Part shown: one piece after another, positions 48,867-58,338 of the stretch
How the letters are laid out: every line of letters starts with the position of its first letter
Position numbering within the stretch: position 1 is the first letter of the stretch
From: Candidatus Pantoea floridensis
GTDB taxonomy: Bacteria; Pseudomonadota; Gammaproteobacteria; Enterobacterales; Enterobacteriaceae
DNA length: 64,000 bases
Reading direction: 5' to 3'
NCBI RefSeq assembly: GCF_900215435.1
Contig: NZ_OCMY01000002.1
Coordinates: 434,001-498,000 of the forward strand
Notes under the pieces: generated by a model
What the model saw: only the letters and a program-made list of their open reading frames with translations
The model's database searches: none
Told to the model about the DNA's origin: nothing
Position numbers and translations under genes: made by a program

Positions 48867-50171
48867 TTACTCATCCAGCGACCGCAAATGATCGGTTTTA
48901 TTCAACGTCATCAGCGCCGGAATACTCACCGCAGCCGTCACGATAATATACCAGGCGGGAATATCCAGATTGCCTGTCTGCTTAATGAGTGAAGTGATAA
49001 TCAGCCCAGCACATCCCGAGAAAATAGCGTTAGAGAGAGAATAAGCCAGGCCAAGTCCGGTGTAGCGTACGCGCGTGGGAAACATCTCCGCCAGCATTGC
49101 CGGTCCCGGTCCTGCCAGCAACCCGACAATTCCTCCTGCCAGTAATACCACCAATGCCTTGATTAACAGCGTTGCGGCATCGGCCTGCAGTAATTTAAGC
49201 AACGGCAAAGCCAGCACCAGCAATAGACAAGCAGCAATAACCATCACGCGGCGACGCCCTATTCTGTCGCTGAGGATCCCCGCCGGGAGGATGGTTGCCG
49301 CAAAGCCGACGTTAGATATCACCGCAATCAGCAGCGCCTGATTAAATCCGGTATGCAGTGATGATTGCAAATAGGTGGGCATAATCACCAAATAGGTATA
49401 TCCCGCCGCCGACCAAACCATCACGCGGCTAATCGCCAGCAGGATGATCTTGAAAGTCGTGCCGAAGCTGGCCCGGACCGGTTGGGGCTGATGCGTTTTT
49501 TTCGCTTGCTGCTGGCGCACAAAGCTGGGTGTCTCTTCCATGCTGTACCGTAACCACAACGCCAGCGCCCCCATCGGTAATGCCAGGAAAAAAGGAATGC
49601 GCCAGCCCCAGTCGTGCATCTGTTCAGCACTTAACACGGCGGAAAGCAACGCCACAATGCCGGCTCCCGCCAGTAACCCCAATGCAACAGTGAATGATTG
49701 CCAGGCACCGTAACGTCCCCGCTGTCCTTTAGGGGCAAATTCAGTCATCAGTGAAACCGCGCCGCCATATTCCCCCCCGGCGAACAGGCCTTGCAGAATA
49801 CGCAGCCCGGTGATGATCAGCGGCGCCGCCACACCAATGCTGGCATAGGTGGGAATCAAGCCGATCGCCGTCGTCGCTAACGTCATCATAATCAACACGA
49901 AAATCAGCGTGGGCTTGCGTCCCATCCTATCGCCCATGCGGCCAAAAAACACCGCGCCGAGAGGCCTAAAGAAAAAAGCGACCGCAAACGAGGCATAAGT
50001 GAGGATTAACCCCGTCAGCTCGGCTTCGCCCTGCAGGCGAAAGAAATTCTGCGCGATGACCGTGGCAAGAAAGCCATATACGGCAAATTCGTACCACTCA
50101 ATAAAGTTGCCAACAGAACCCGCAATTAATGCGCGTTTCTGTGAATGCGTGGTCTTGTGTGGATTCTGCAT
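48867..50171 (-). CDS. MFS transporter, metabolite:H+ symporter (MHS) family
   Basis: 434 aa from Met at 50171 (an in-frame extension to 50201 exists). About 12 helices. The MHS hallmark RALIAGSVGNFIEWYEFAVY is at the N-terminus, with FGRMGDRMGRKPTLIFVLIM and LRILQGLFAGGEYGGAVSLM. The family imports organic acids, proline/betaine or shikimate with protons. The neighbouring aroD relic and aromatic decarboxylase would fit an aromatic or alicyclic acid substrate such as shikimate, but it is 2 kb away and unlinked, so this remains inference. Confidence 0.87.
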   Translation of the reverse strand: MQNPHKTTHSQKRALIAGSVGNFIEWYEFAVYGFLATVIAQNFFRLQGEAELTGLILTYASFAVAFFFRPLGAVFFGRMGDRMGRKPTLIFVLIMMTLATTAIGLIPTYASIGVAAPLIITGLRILQGLFAGGEYGGAVSLMTEFAPKGQRGRYGAWQSFTVALGLLAGAGIVALLSAVLSAEQMHDWGWRIPFFLALPMGALALWLRYSMEETPSFVRQQQAKKTHQPQPVRASFGTTFKIILLAISRVMVWSAAGYTYLVIMPTYLQSSLHTGFNQALLIAVISNVGFAATILPAGILSDRIGRRRVMVIAACLLLVLALPLLKLLQADAATLLIKALVVLLAGGIVGLLAGPGPAMLAEMFPTRVRYTGLGLAYSLSNAIFSGCAGLIITSLIKQTGNLDIPAWYIIVTAAVSIPALMTLNKTDHLRSLDE

Positions 50172-50318
50172 GCTGCGTTCTCTGGTCGGATAGTGATTCA
50201 ACAGGATGCGTCATGCGTCTGCGTGGTCAAGGACAACCGTTTATTTCTCCTGCTTCTGTGAATACGCTCAATGTGGCGAGCGGGCAAAGAAATGGCATGC
50301 CGTGCTGTTGAATTAATT

Positions 50319-51695
50319 TTAACCCGCATCCGCCGCTGCTACGCTTGTGCTTTTTGCTTCTCTCACGGCAACAAGCATACCGATCACCGCTGCGCCCGCC
50401 AGTCCCCACATCACCCATTGGAAACCTGCGATCTCGCCGCCGGTTTGAAAGATCTGTGTTGCTAAGGCTAACCCTAGCGCGCCGCCAAGATTATGTAGCG
50501 TCCACGAAATGCCAATTCCCTGCGCGTGATGGGCCTCGGGCAAAGCGGCGAGTGCTGCTGCGACAGAAGGGCCGAGGATGGCCCCCCAACCTGCCCCCAT
50601 CAGTATGAAGGCGAGAAAGAGAGGTAAGAGCGCTGAGCTGACGAGGCTCTGTAGCAGTGCGGAAACCGCCAGCAGGGCAAAACCTACCGCCATCACCGGC
50701 CAGGGCGAAAACCGGTCAGCAACACGACCTGCCAGTGGCGATACCAGGGCCATGATTAACGTCACCGGCAGCAGCATCAGGCCAAGTTGTGCATCACTCA
50801 AATAAAAGATTGCCATCAGGCGGAACGGCATCAGCATAAACGCCGAGCAGTAGAATATCGCCAGCAACACGGAGAGCAAACAGGCGGACACAAAGCCGCG
50901 AATACGCAATAGATGCAAGTCGATCATCGGTTGAATCGCGCGTTTTTCTAGCAGCACAAAAGCCAGCAACAGCAGCAGCGACGCCAGCAGCGTCACGAAT
51001 GAAGTCCACATTAACATCCCCCATTGCAGGACATGGCTGCACCACACCAGCAATGGAGCTAACCCGGCAGTCATCAGCAGCCAGCCAGGTATATCCAGAC
51101 GCGTTTCATTACGTCTGCGCGATGCCGCAATACAGCCGCTGCAAAAAAGAAAACTCAGCAGGATAAGCGGCACATTCAGCAGGAAAACCGCACGCCAGCC
51201 GAGCCAGCTTACCAGCACCCCGCCGGCTACCGGCCCCAACGCTAATCCAAGTCCGTTCGCGGCAAACAGCACGCCAAGGGCGCTGCCGCGTTTTGCCACG
51301 GGCATTGCCTCAACCAGAATAGTGGCACTGACGGTATACAGTACCGCGCAGCCCGCGCCCTGTAACAAGCGACAAAAGTGCAAGAACAGCAGGTTAGGGG
51401 CTAATCCCGCCCCTAGCGAAGCCGTGCCAAATAGCAGCATCCCGGCATAAAGCACCCGACGAGCCCCCATGCGTTCAGCCAGACGGGCTGACATCACCAT
51501 GCAGCAACACAGTGCCATCACAAACAGCGTCATTGCCCACTGCACATCCTCAATATCAGTCTGAAAATGTCGCTGCAGTGCGGGTAAAGCGGTATTGACG
51601 ATGGTGAAATCAATACAACCCAGAAAGCTGGCCAGACAAATGCCTGTTTGCATGCGGATCAATTTAGCGGGTGTAACAGAGTGAGAAGCTGACAT
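50319..51695 (-). CDS. MFS drug-efflux-type transporter (DHA2 family, 14 helices)
   Basis: 458 aa from ATG 51695 (AGGACC upstream; an in-frame ATG at 51746 is an alternative). DHA2 motifs include ASFLGCIDFTIVNTALPALQ in helix 1, LAERMGARRVLYAGMLLFGT and the motif C segment ALGVLFAANGLGLALGPVAG. It probably exports a toxic compound. The divergent LysR gene 110 bp away is its likely regulator. Substrate unknown. Confidence 0.88.
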   Translation of the reverse strand: MSASHSVTPAKLIRMQTGICLASFLGCIDFTIVNTALPALQRHFQTDIEDVQWAMTLFVMALCCCMVMSARLAERMGARRVLYAGMLLFGTASLGAGLAPNLLFLHFCRLLQGAGCAVLYTVSATILVEAMPVAKRGSALGVLFAANGLGLALGPVAGGVLVSWLGWRAVFLLNVPLILLSFLFCSGCIAASRRRNETRLDIPGWLLMTAGLAPLLVWCSHVLQWGMLMWTSFVTLLASLLLLLAFVLLEKRAIQPMIDLHLLRIRGFVSACLLSVLLAIFYCSAFMLMPFRLMAIFYLSDAQLGLMLLPVTLIMALVSPLAGRVADRFSPWPVMAVGFALLAVSALLQSLVSSALLPLFLAFILMGAGWGAILGPSVAAALAALPEAHHAQGIGISWTLHNLGGALGLALATQIFQTGGEIAGFQWVMWGLAGAAVIGMLVAVREAKSTSVAAADAG

Positions 51696-51805
51696 GCGAA
51701 GGTCCTGAGGCGAAAACCTTATCCTGACACGATTTAAATTCGCCATTTACGCTATGTTTTCGTCATACTGGCGAATCTTTATCGTCAATTCCAGGTCGCA
51801 AAAAA

Positions 51806-52711
51806 ATGGTCAACACCGATAGGCTGAACGGCATCCGTGCTTTTGTGCAGGCGGCCCAGGCGGGTGGATTCAGTCAGGCTGCAGAGCAACTCGGTTTATC
51901 GCGTTCCACCGTGGGAAAAGCAGTGGCCCGTCTGGAAGCACGCTTGCAGGTGAAATTATTTCAGCGCACCACTCGATCCCTGTCGCTGACCAGTGAAGGT
52001 GAACAATTTTATCAGGATTGCCTGCAGATTTTGGCGAGTCTGGATGCGGCAGAGAATCGACTTATGGCGCATGCCAGCGAACCGACCGGCCAATTGCGGG
52101 TAGCAGCGCCGCCCTTGCTGGGTGAGAAATGGGTGATGCCCGTCTTATTGCCGCTGACGCGCCGCTGGCAAGGACTGTCTCTCGATGTGCGGCTCTCAAC
52201 CAAACGCATCGATCTGGCAGCCGAAGGGGTTGATCTCGCGATACGTATCGGGGCACCCGGCCATCACGCGGATCTGACTGCTCGCCTGATTGGCCAGCAA
52301 CCGTTGCTGTTATGCGCCGCGCCTTCCCTGATAACGACTGTTAATCCTTTGGATAAACCAGACGGTCTTATTGATTTTCCGCATCTAACGTTACTTGAAA
52401 ACGGTCGATCGCAGCCGTGGCTACTGAAAAACGCTGAGGAGATGGTTTACTGGCAGCCAGACGATCGATTGCGCTTCAGTAGCATGAGTGCCGTTTATGC
52501 TGCGACTCTTGAAGGCTACGGCATTGCACAATTACCGCGCTGGCTGGTAAATGAGGATATCCAGAGTAGAAAACTGATTGAGATCCTGCCGCAAACGCGC
52601 AGCAACAGCCTACCCATTTACGCCGTGTGGTTGAAAACCGCCGCGATGCCGCTGCGGCTAAGGTGTGCGATTGATGCGCTGAAACAGGCCTTTGCGCAAC
52701 AGCCTTTGTAA
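51806..52711 (+). CDS. LysR-family transcriptional regulator
   Basis: 301 aa. HTH segment RAFVQAAQAGGFSQAAEQLG, then RSTVGKAVARLEARLQVKLF, then the effector domain with the PLLGEKWVMPVLLPLT segment, typical of the DsdC/AaeR-like LysR branch that acts on adjacent transporters. It is divergent from the DHA2 exporter across a short shared promoter, and probably controls it. Confidence 0.9.
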   Translation: MVNTDRLNGIRAFVQAAQAGGFSQAAEQLGLSRSTVGKAVARLEARLQVKLFQRTTRSLSLTSEGEQFYQDCLQILASLDAAENRLMAHASEPTGQLRVAAPPLLGEKWVMPVLLPLTRRWQGLSLDVRLSTKRIDLAAEGVDLAIRIGAPGHHADLTARLIGQQPLLLCAAPSLITTVNPLDKPDGLIDFPHLTLLENGRSQPWLLKNAEEMVYWQPDDRLRFSSMSAVYAATLEGYGIAQLPRWLVNEDIQSRKLIEILPQTRSNSLPIYAVWLKTAAMPLRLRCAIDALKQAFAQQPL

Positions 52712-52726
52712 ATCACTCTTTAAGCC

Positions 52727-52945
52727 TTAGGCGCCCTCTCGCATACAAACCAGGCAGTACGCCGCTCTTTTTTCGGCATGATGCGTGCGGAAATATTGCC
52801 AGGCATGCGCGGGTGAATAAAAGGACCCCATAAACACGCGATTATTATAGGCCGGCGCCCAGCGGCAGTGTTCACGGTGGAGATTACAGCAACCGTCGGC
52901 ATCCTCCTGACTAAACACATAAAAGTCGGTTACGGTTAATTTCAT
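52727..52945 (-). CDS. Small Cys/His-rich protein of unknown function
   Basis: 72 aa, ATG 52945 with GGAGTAGCAA upstream. The sequence has a CC pair, HREHC and a C-terminal YCLVC, so it could hold zinc (CC...H..HC...C..C). The body (NRVFMGSFYSPAHAWQYFRT) contains many aromatic residues. I do not recognise the family. There is no signal peptide. The protein ends next to the LysR gene (52711), on the opposite strand. It is preferred to the overlapping frame at 52720-52920 because of the ribosome binding site and orderly composition. Confidence 0.6.
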   Translation of the reverse strand: MKLTVTDFYVFSQEDADGCCNLHREHCRWAPAYNNRVFMGSFYSPAHAWQYFRTHHAEKRAAYCLVCMREGA

Positions 52946-53333
52946 TTGCTACTCCACTTAAGGCATAAAAAATAGGAAAAATACCACGCTTAAAATCGCC
53001 TTTTGCGGAAACTCGCTTGCAAACGTCTTTAACACTGATTCAAAAAGATCCATCTATTAAAGATAGCCCGCGTAGCGTCTATTGTCTCTAATTAACGATA
53101 AACATAAATAAGCCGAACGGAATAACAATAAACCCAAGCCGTTAAATATATTAACTCATTTCGCCGACGCGCTTAACAGTGCCACTATTTACTACACCCG
53201 ATCGCTGTAACCCCTAAATTACCCTTTTATTTATGCGCAGGCAGCCACTAGGATATTTCTTAAAAGCAGAATATAAGTTCTGGCACAATTAAACTTAAGT
53301 AAACTTAAATTTTATCGCGCGGGAGGTTTTATC
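52946..53333. other. Intergenic region
   Basis: 388 bp without a recognised gene. Near 53290-53310 there is a direct repeat of ACTTAA (AAACTTAAGTAAACTTAAA). GGGAGG precedes the next start at 53334. No hairpin or RNA gene recognised. Confidence 0.4.
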
Positions 53334-53624
53334 ATGGCCAGTTACACTATTCGCATTGAGTTGAAAGAGCCCACTGCCAGTATGCAGATCGAATTACTCT
53401 ATGCGATGCTCGAAAATGGATTCTCACGCAGTTTGGTATGTGAAAAGGGATATGCCTACGTATTACCGGTGAATGAATTTGTCTACGTAGGCACTGAAAA
53501 CATAAGAAGTTTAACTGACAGGATAGTGAATTTAGTCAATGACTTTAGCGAAGATCCTGCGGTGCTGATTACGCAGTCCGCCGCGCGCTGCTGGTCAGGC
53601 CTGCGGGGGGTGAACCTTGCATAA
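53334..53624 (+). CDS. Small protein, possibly GhoS/DUF2622-like
   Basis: 96 aa, ATG 53334 after GGGAGG. It looks like a small alpha/beta (ferredoxin-like) protein: SYTIRIELKEPTASMQIELL, NGFSRSLVCEKGYAYVLPVN, then VLITQSAARCWSGLRG. The pattern recalls the DUF2622 proteins, to which the antitoxin GhoS belongs. There is no adjacent toxin gene (no ghoT-like membrane peptide seen), and the resemblance is from memory, so the assignment is weak. It appears to be a single gene. Confidence 0.55.
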   Translation: MASYTIRIELKEPTASMQIELLYAMLENGFSRSLVCEKGYAYVLPVNEFVYVGTENIRSLTDRIVNLVNDFSEDPAVLITQSAARCWSGLRGVNLA

Positions 53625-53633
53625 ACGACAGGA

Positions 53634-53665
53634 TAAACGTCCTCTCACTGCGGTGATGACGTTTA
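53634..53665 (+). terminator. Weak hairpin after the small gene
   Basis: TAAACGTC (53634-53641) pairs with GACGTTTA (53658-53665). The inner bases TCAC / GTGA can extend the stem around a TGCG loop. It starts 10 bases after the stop at 53624. No T-tract. Confidence 0.4.
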
Positions 53666-53801
53666 ACTTAAGAGTTAGCTTTACTTAACACGCTCAGCTT
53701 ACGGCGGTAAATATTTTTGTCTCTCTTCATTAAAGCGAAGCGTAATATGCCAAAAATTGGCTGCTTGAATGTTATCTCATAAACGTTAATTCAGATATTT
53801 T

Positions 53802-53832
53802 AAAACCGGAAATGGTATCACTCCCGGTTTTT
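53802..53832. terminator. Bidirectional rho-independent terminator
   Basis: AAAACCGG (53802-53809) pairs with CCGGTTTT (53824-53831), followed by another T. Reading the other strand also gives TTTT after the stem. It ends the dehydrogenase transcript (minus strand) and catches any plus-strand transcript. Confidence 0.65.
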
Positions 53833-53858
53833 ACCAATAGGCGTCTTAAACCGTTAAG

Positions 53859-55133
53859 TCAGCCAGGATAAATACCGCGGTCTTTACGTGCCAGTAAAAT
53901 ACGTTCGCAGGCAACAATATAAGCGGCGGTACGCAGTGAACAGCGTTTTTCTGCGGCTTTGTCCCAAACATGAACCATCGCTTCGGTCATGATGCGATCC
54001 ATACGCTTATTAATCTCGTCTTCGCTCCAGAAGAAACTCGCCATATCCTGCACCCACTCGAAGTAACTCACCGTTACCCCACCAGCATTACAGATTACGT
54101 CCGGCACCACCTGTACGCCACGGTTAGCCAGCACATCATCGGCATCCGGGTAGGTTGGGCCGTTCGCCCCTTCAAGCACCAGTTTTGCACTGATAATTTC
54201 CGCACGTTCGCGGGTAATCTGCCCCTCAAGCGCGGCCGGGATCAAAATATCCATGGCCGTGGTCCAGAACTGCTCTTTCTCGATTTCACGTGCGCCTGGG
54301 AAACCGGCAATCTGTTTATGCTCGGCCTGCCATGCACTTAGCGCAGTTAAATCGATCCCGCCCTCATTAAACAAGGTGGCGGTGTGGTCCTGAATCACCA
54401 CCACGCGCGCACCCGCTTCGGCAAACAGACGGGCCGCTTCGCTGCCCACGTTACCAAAACCCTGCAGCGCCACGCGCGCGCCTTCAATGGTAATGTTGGA
54501 GCGCTGCGCCACTTCCCGACCGGTAATAAATACGCCACGGCCGGTCGCTTTCTCACGACCTAACGAGCCGCCAAGATGGATCGGTTTACCGGTCACCACA
54601 CCCGTAATGGTGGTGCCATGGTTCATCGAGTACGTGTCCATCATCCAGGCCATGACTTTGCCGTTGGTACCGACATCCGGCGCGGGAATATCTTTCTGTG
54701 GACCAATAATCAGACCAATTTCACTGGTGTAACGACGCGTTAATCGTTCCAACTCACCTTCAGACAGCGCATGGGGATCAACGCGAATGCCGCCTTTGGC
54801 CCCGCCATAAGGCAGGTTGACCGCCGCACACTTGATGGTCATCCAGGCAGAGAGCGCCATCACTTCGTTCAGGTCAACCGCGGGATGGTAACGCACGCCG
54901 CCTTTGCCTGGCCCGCGCGATAAGTTGTGCTGCACGCGATAGCCTTCAAAATGGCGGATGGATCCGTCATCCATTTGCACCGGGATATCAACAATCAATG
55001 CTCTTTTGGGATGACGCAGCGTTTCTATCCAGCGAGATAATTCACCAAGATAAGGCGCAACGCGGTCAATTTGGCTTAGGTAGGTAGTCCAGGGAGATGT
55101 ACTGCTTTCAGACGCGTAAGATAACTTTTCCAT
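53859..55133 (-). CDS. Glu/Leu/Phe/Val dehydrogenase (glutamate dehydrogenase type)
   Basis: 424-aa hexameric NAD(P)-dependent enzyme interconverting glutamate and 2-oxoglutarate plus ammonia. Conserved motifs are [14 protein letters not shown], the catalytic Lys region [34 protein letters not shown], the Rossmann motif [14 protein letters not shown] and [13 protein letters not shown]. The length and PYGGAKGG variant place it with the NAD-type catabolic enzymes (GudB/RocG-like) rather than the 447-aa GdhA of E. coli. It is monocistronic. The divergent amino-acid permease would fit an amino-acid catabolic pair. Confidence 0.9.
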   Translation of the reverse strand: MEKLSYASESSTSPWTTYLSQIDRVAPYLGELSRWIETLRHPKRALIVDIPVQMDDGSIRHFEGYRVQHNLSRGPGKGGVRYHPAVDLNEVMALSAWMTIKCAAVNLPYGGAKGGIRVDPHALSEGELERLTRRYTSEIGLIIGPQKDIPAPDVGTNGKVMAWMMDTYSMNHGTTITGVVTGKPIHLGGSLGREKATGRGVFITGREVAQRSNITIEGARVALQGFGNVGSEAARLFAEAGARVVVIQDHTATLFNEGGIDLTALSAWQAEHKQIAGFPGAREIEKEQFWTTAMDILIPAALEGQITRERAEIISAKLVLEGANGPTYPDADDVLANRGVQVVPDVICNAGGVTVSYFEWVQDMASFFWSEDEINKRMDRIMTEAMVHVWDKAAEKRCSLRTAAYIVACERILLARKDRGIYPG

Positions 55134-55665
55134 GAGAAGCCTGTTTAATCAGAGTTATTTATATTGAAAAGACGTGGAAAGGTAATGCATTGCACTAGGC
55201 AGGGTTTAATTTAGCATCTTTAAAAAAAGAGAATAATGGCGAAAAAGAAAACATTAACGTTCCCAATGCAAATTCGCGTTTTTGAATGAATAAATAAGCA
55301 ATGAAATTGCTCTGCATGAAACGCATATCTATGCAATACATATGCAATTAAGTGCATAAATTGGGATTTTTTCCCTATTTTTCAGTTCTTTGATGGTCAT
55401 CAAAAAGTGAATAAAGTGTTATTTTATCGCATTGACTTTGTTAACTCAGGCAACCACGATGAGTGAAACTCAGTGGGAAATCTCGATCATGAATTAGGCT
55501 TTTATCAGTTTTGTTGTTCTTTCAACTAGTTAAACGTGCCTTTTTACAGGGGCCAAACAGATACGTTTAATTATGCCTTTACGGAAAGAATAAAACCCTT
55601 ATTTGCCATTGATGCTTGCGGGCAGGCATCGCCATGCGTCTCTTCGCCAGACTGAAGGAATCATT
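55134..55665. promoter_or_regulatory. Divergent promoter region with TATGCAAT repeats
   Basis: 532 bp, AT-rich, between the dehydrogenase and permease genes. TATGCAAT occurs twice 11 bp apart (55330-55337 and 55341-55348), with further TGCA-centred copies at about 55187, 55267, 55314 and 55353. One helical turn between the paired copies suggests side-by-side binding of a regulator. The reading frame of the permease extends back to 55603 but has no ribosome site there. Confidence 0.45.
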
Positions 55666-57114
55666 GTGTCTAACAAACCGACTCAAGAGCAGCTTCAGCC
55701 TGCTCCGTCTAACGACGCCCCGCAAAAACTGCAGCGCGGACTAAGCGAACGCCATATTCAGATGATCGCGCTAGGAGGCTCCATTGGCACAGGACTGTTT
55801 ATGGGAGCAGGCCGCAATATTGCGGTGGCCGGAACCTCTATTTTGATTATCTACGTGTTGGTGGGCTTCTTTAGCTATATGGTGATGCGGGCGATGGGAG
55901 AGCTACTGCTGACGCGGCTGGATTATCGATCGTTTGCCGATTTTGTCAGTGACTATCTCGGGCCGAAAGCCAGCTTCTATTTGGGTTGGTCCTATTGGCT
56001 AAGCTGGGTTGTGACCTGCATTGCCGACGTGGTGGTGTGCGGTGCCTATATGCAGTATTGGTTTCCGGAAATGTCGGCGTGGATACCGGCATTATTCACC
56101 CTTAGCATACTGTGTTTGTTTAACATGCTGTCGGTGAAAGCCTTTGGTGAAGCGGAGTTCTGGTTCGCGTTGATCAAAGTGATTACCATCATTGCGCTGA
56201 TTTTAACCGGGGGATGGATGGTGTTTACCGGCTGGACGTCGCCTGACGGCGTCACCGCATCGGTACATAATCTGACCGATCCCGCCGTGTTTATGCCGCA
56301 TGGCATCACCGGCTTTCTCGCGGGGTTCCAAATCGCTATTTTCTCTTATACCGGGATTGAGCTGCTAGGCACCATGACCGCGGAAACGCGCGATCCCGAG
56401 AAAATTCTGCCACGCGCCATTAATGCCTTGCCGCTGCGTATTGTGGTTTTTTACCTGCTCTCGATGATGGTCATTATTGCGGTCACCTCCTGGCAGGGCG
56501 TTTCGCCAGACACCAGCCCCTTTGTCACACTCTTCGCGAAGGCCGGATTGCCCGCCGCAGCAGCGATCATTAATTTCGTGGCGCTCACTTCGGCGATGTC
56601 CTCCGCAAATAGCGGTGTCTACTCCAGTACCCGCATGTTGTATGGCTTGTCGATTGAGAAGCACGCGCACTGGCAATTTCGCATTCTTTCGCGCACCACG
56701 CGCATCCCGCTGCGCAGTCTGCTGTTCTCCTGCTTCTGTATGCTGAGCGGAACGTTGCTGCTGTTCCTTGTACCGAATGTCTCTACGCTCTTCACTATCG
56801 TTTCGACGCTGGCCGCCATTCTGGTGATCTATTGCTGGGGAATGATTCTGGTGTCCTATCTGGTATACCGCAGACATCGCCCGGACCTGCATCAAAAATC
56901 AACATTCAAAATGCCCGGTGGCATTGTTATGGCCTGGGCCACGCTGATTTTCTTCCTGTTTTCGGTCGTAATCATGGTATTTGACCCCGACACACTCGCC
57001 GCCCTGGCGGTTTCGCCAACGTGGTTCATCGCGCTTTGGTTGATCTGGAAAATAAAAGAAAAACGTGCCGGTGCGGAGAAGCGTGAATGGAATGCTAAAT
57101 CTGCCTCTTCATGA
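55666..57114 (+). CDS. Amino-acid permease (APC superfamily, AAT family)
   Basis: 482 aa from GTG 55666 (AAGGAAT upstream). About 12 helices. The AAT family start is RGLSERHIQMIALGGSIGTG, followed by LFMGAGRNIAVAGTSILIIY, FQIAIFSYTGIELLGTMTAE and AMSSANSGVYSSTRMLYGLS. It resembles the ProY/CycA/YifK-like group that takes up neutral amino acids by proton symport. It is divergent from the glutamate-type dehydrogenase. A hairpin overlaps its stop codon. Confidence 0.9.
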   Translation: MSNKPTQEQLQPAPSNDAPQKLQRGLSERHIQMIALGGSIGTGLFMGAGRNIAVAGTSILIIYVLVGFFSYMVMRAMGELLLTRLDYRSFADFVSDYLGPKASFYLGWSYWLSWVVTCIADVVVCGAYMQYWFPEMSAWIPALFTLSILCLFNMLSVKAFGEAEFWFALIKVITIIALILTGGWMVFTGWTSPDGVTASVHNLTDPAVFMPHGITGFLAGFQIAIFSYTGIELLGTMTAETRDPEKILPRAINALPLRIVVFYLLSMMVIIAVTSWQGVSPDTSPFVTLFAKAGLPAAAAIINFVALTSAMSSANSGVYSSTRMLYGLSIEKHAHWQFRILSRTTRIPLRSLLFSCFCMLSGTLLLFLVPNVSTLFTIVSTLAAILVIYCWGMILVSYLVYRRHRPDLHQKSTFKMPGGIVMAWATLIFFLFSVVIMVFDPDTLAALAVSPTWFIALWLIWKIKEKRAGAEKREWNAKSASS

Positions 57115-57121
57115 GGCAGAT
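57099..57121. terminator. Hairpin overlapping the permease stop codon
   Basis: ATCTGCCTC (57099-57107) and GAGGCAGAT (57113-57121) form a 9-bp stem with a 5-nt loop, spanning the permease stop. The convergent small gene ends at 57125, so it is shared by both. Confidence 0.6.
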
Positions 57122-57124
57122 GTC

Positions 57125-57457
57125 TTAACCATAGCCAGATTTCGATGACGTTTCCCATTTCAACGCCTGGCTCATTTCCATCTCCAAACGAATAGCACCG
57201 CAGTTACTCAGCAGATTCTCCACTTTATTTTCAAAGTCGAGAAGCTGGTTACCCTCGATTTCGAGCATCATATAGGCAATCTCATGACGGCACTCTTCAC
57301 CAAAGGTCTTTAACTTTTTTTCTTTCAGCAGCCACTGAACGAGCAACTCTTTTTTCTCGTCTTCTTTTTTTCCCCGCGCGCTGAATTTCAGGTAGCGAAC
57401 CTGAAGCAGCAGCTGATGATAAAAATAAGCAATGCTATCGAGTTGTTTTAGGTTCAT
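57125..57457 (-). CDS. Hypothetical helical protein
   Basis: 110 aa, ATG 57457 after GAGGATGCG. Lys/Glu-rich and predicted mostly helical (LLLQVRYLKFSARGKKEDEK, LLKEKKLKTFGEECRHEIAY, FENKVENLLSNCGAIRLEME). There is no signal peptide and I recognise no domain. It stands alone between the permease and the inositol-type operon. The protein appears intact. Confidence 0.6.
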   Translation of the reverse strand: MNLKQLDSIAYFYHQLLLQVRYLKFSARGKKEDEKKELLVQWLLKEKKLKTFGEECRHEIAYMMLEIEGNQLLDFENKVENLLSNCGAIRLEMEMSQALKWETSSKSGYG

Positions 57458-57493
57458 GGCGCATCCTCGTTTATCAGTGCATGAAATGAGGAA

Positions 57494-57515
57494 TCAGCCT
57501 GCTTTCACAGGCTGA
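57494..57515. terminator. Hairpin downstream of the inositol-type operon
   Basis: TCAGCCTG (57494-57501) pairs with CAGGCTGA (57508-57515), 6-nt loop, just after the last gene of the minus-strand operon (ends 57526). Only a few T residues follow on the minus strand. Confidence 0.5.
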
Positions 57516-57525
57516 GGGAGGAGAT

Positions 57526-58338
57526 TTAAAGGGGTGCTGCCGGCGCGGCGGCCTGATCGTAACCGCCCCACACTGACTGATCGAACTCAATCATTGAGCC
57601 GGTCATCAAGCCAGACTCTTCGCTGGCGAGGAATGCCACCGCGCGCGCCACTTCTTCAGGTTGGATCAGACGACCAAACGGCTGAGACGCCGCGGCTTTC
57701 TCCAGCCAGTTATCTTCCGCGCTGTGATATTGCTTCATGATGCGATCTTCACCTTCCGATGCCATCCAGCCAATATTCAAACCATTGACTCGAATACGGT
57801 TACGTAACAGTGCATAAGCGGTATTGCGTGTCAGCGTGGCCAGCGCCCCCTTGGAAGAGCAATATGCGGCGATAAAAGGTTGCCCCGCCAGCGATGACAT
57901 CGAACAGATATTCACGATGCTGCCAGCAATATTGTCACGGCGCATCAGCTTGATGGCCTCCTGCATCAGGAAGAACGGGCCACGGACGTTGGTGGCGAAG
58001 ATACGGTCAAAAAGTTCTGGGTCGGTGTCCAGAATCGTCCCGCGATCGCTCATGCCACCCGCATTGACTAAGACATCGACGCGGCCATGCAGCTTATCGG
58101 CGGTAGCGATGACGTTACGACAATCCTCTACGTTAGATAAATCTGCGCGCACGAAATCCACTTTGGTCTCGCTTTCACCGTTTAAGCGCTCGGCAACTTT
58201 GGCCCCTTTCTCCTGATTGCGGCCACAAATCACCACCGCGCTGGCGCCCAGCTGCGTAAACTGGCGTGCAATCGCTGCGCCCACGCCCTGTGTTCCTCCG
58301 GTAACCACTGCCACTTTACCTGTTAACTGGCTCATCAT
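57526..58338 (-). CDS. SDR-family oxidoreductase in an inositol-type operon
   Basis: 270-aa classical short-chain dehydrogenase: AVVTGGTQGVGAAIARQF, VNAGGMSDRG, catalytic Ser in NICSMSSLAGQ, Tyr-x-x-x-Lys in AYCSSKGALA. Cofactor and substrate cannot be read, but the cluster (IolE- and IolD-like) suggests a polyol, inosose or sugar substrate. Its ATG overlaps the stop of the IolE-like gene by 4 bp. No typical IolG (inositol 2-dehydrogenase, a different fold) is in the window, so this SDR may provide an oxidation step. Confidence 0.85.
   Translation of the reverse strand: MMSQLTGKVAVVTGGTQGVGAAIARQFTQLGASAVVICGRNQEKGAKVAERLNGESETKVDFVRADLSNVEDCRNVIATADKLHGRVDVLVNAGGMSDRGTILDTDPELFDRIFATNVRGPFFLMQEAIKLMRRDNIAGSIVNICSMSSLAGQPFIAAYCSSKGALATLTRNTAYALLRNRIRVNGLNIGWMASEGEDRIMKQYHSAEDNWLEKAAASQPFGRLIQPEEVARAVAFLASEESGLMTGSMIEFDQSVWGGYDQAAAPAAPL

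Noticed and set aside
52720..52920. Alternative 66-aa minus-strand frame overlapping the Cys/His-rich gene
   Set aside because: No ribosome binding site, and the competing frame 52727-52945 has one and a more protein-like composition.
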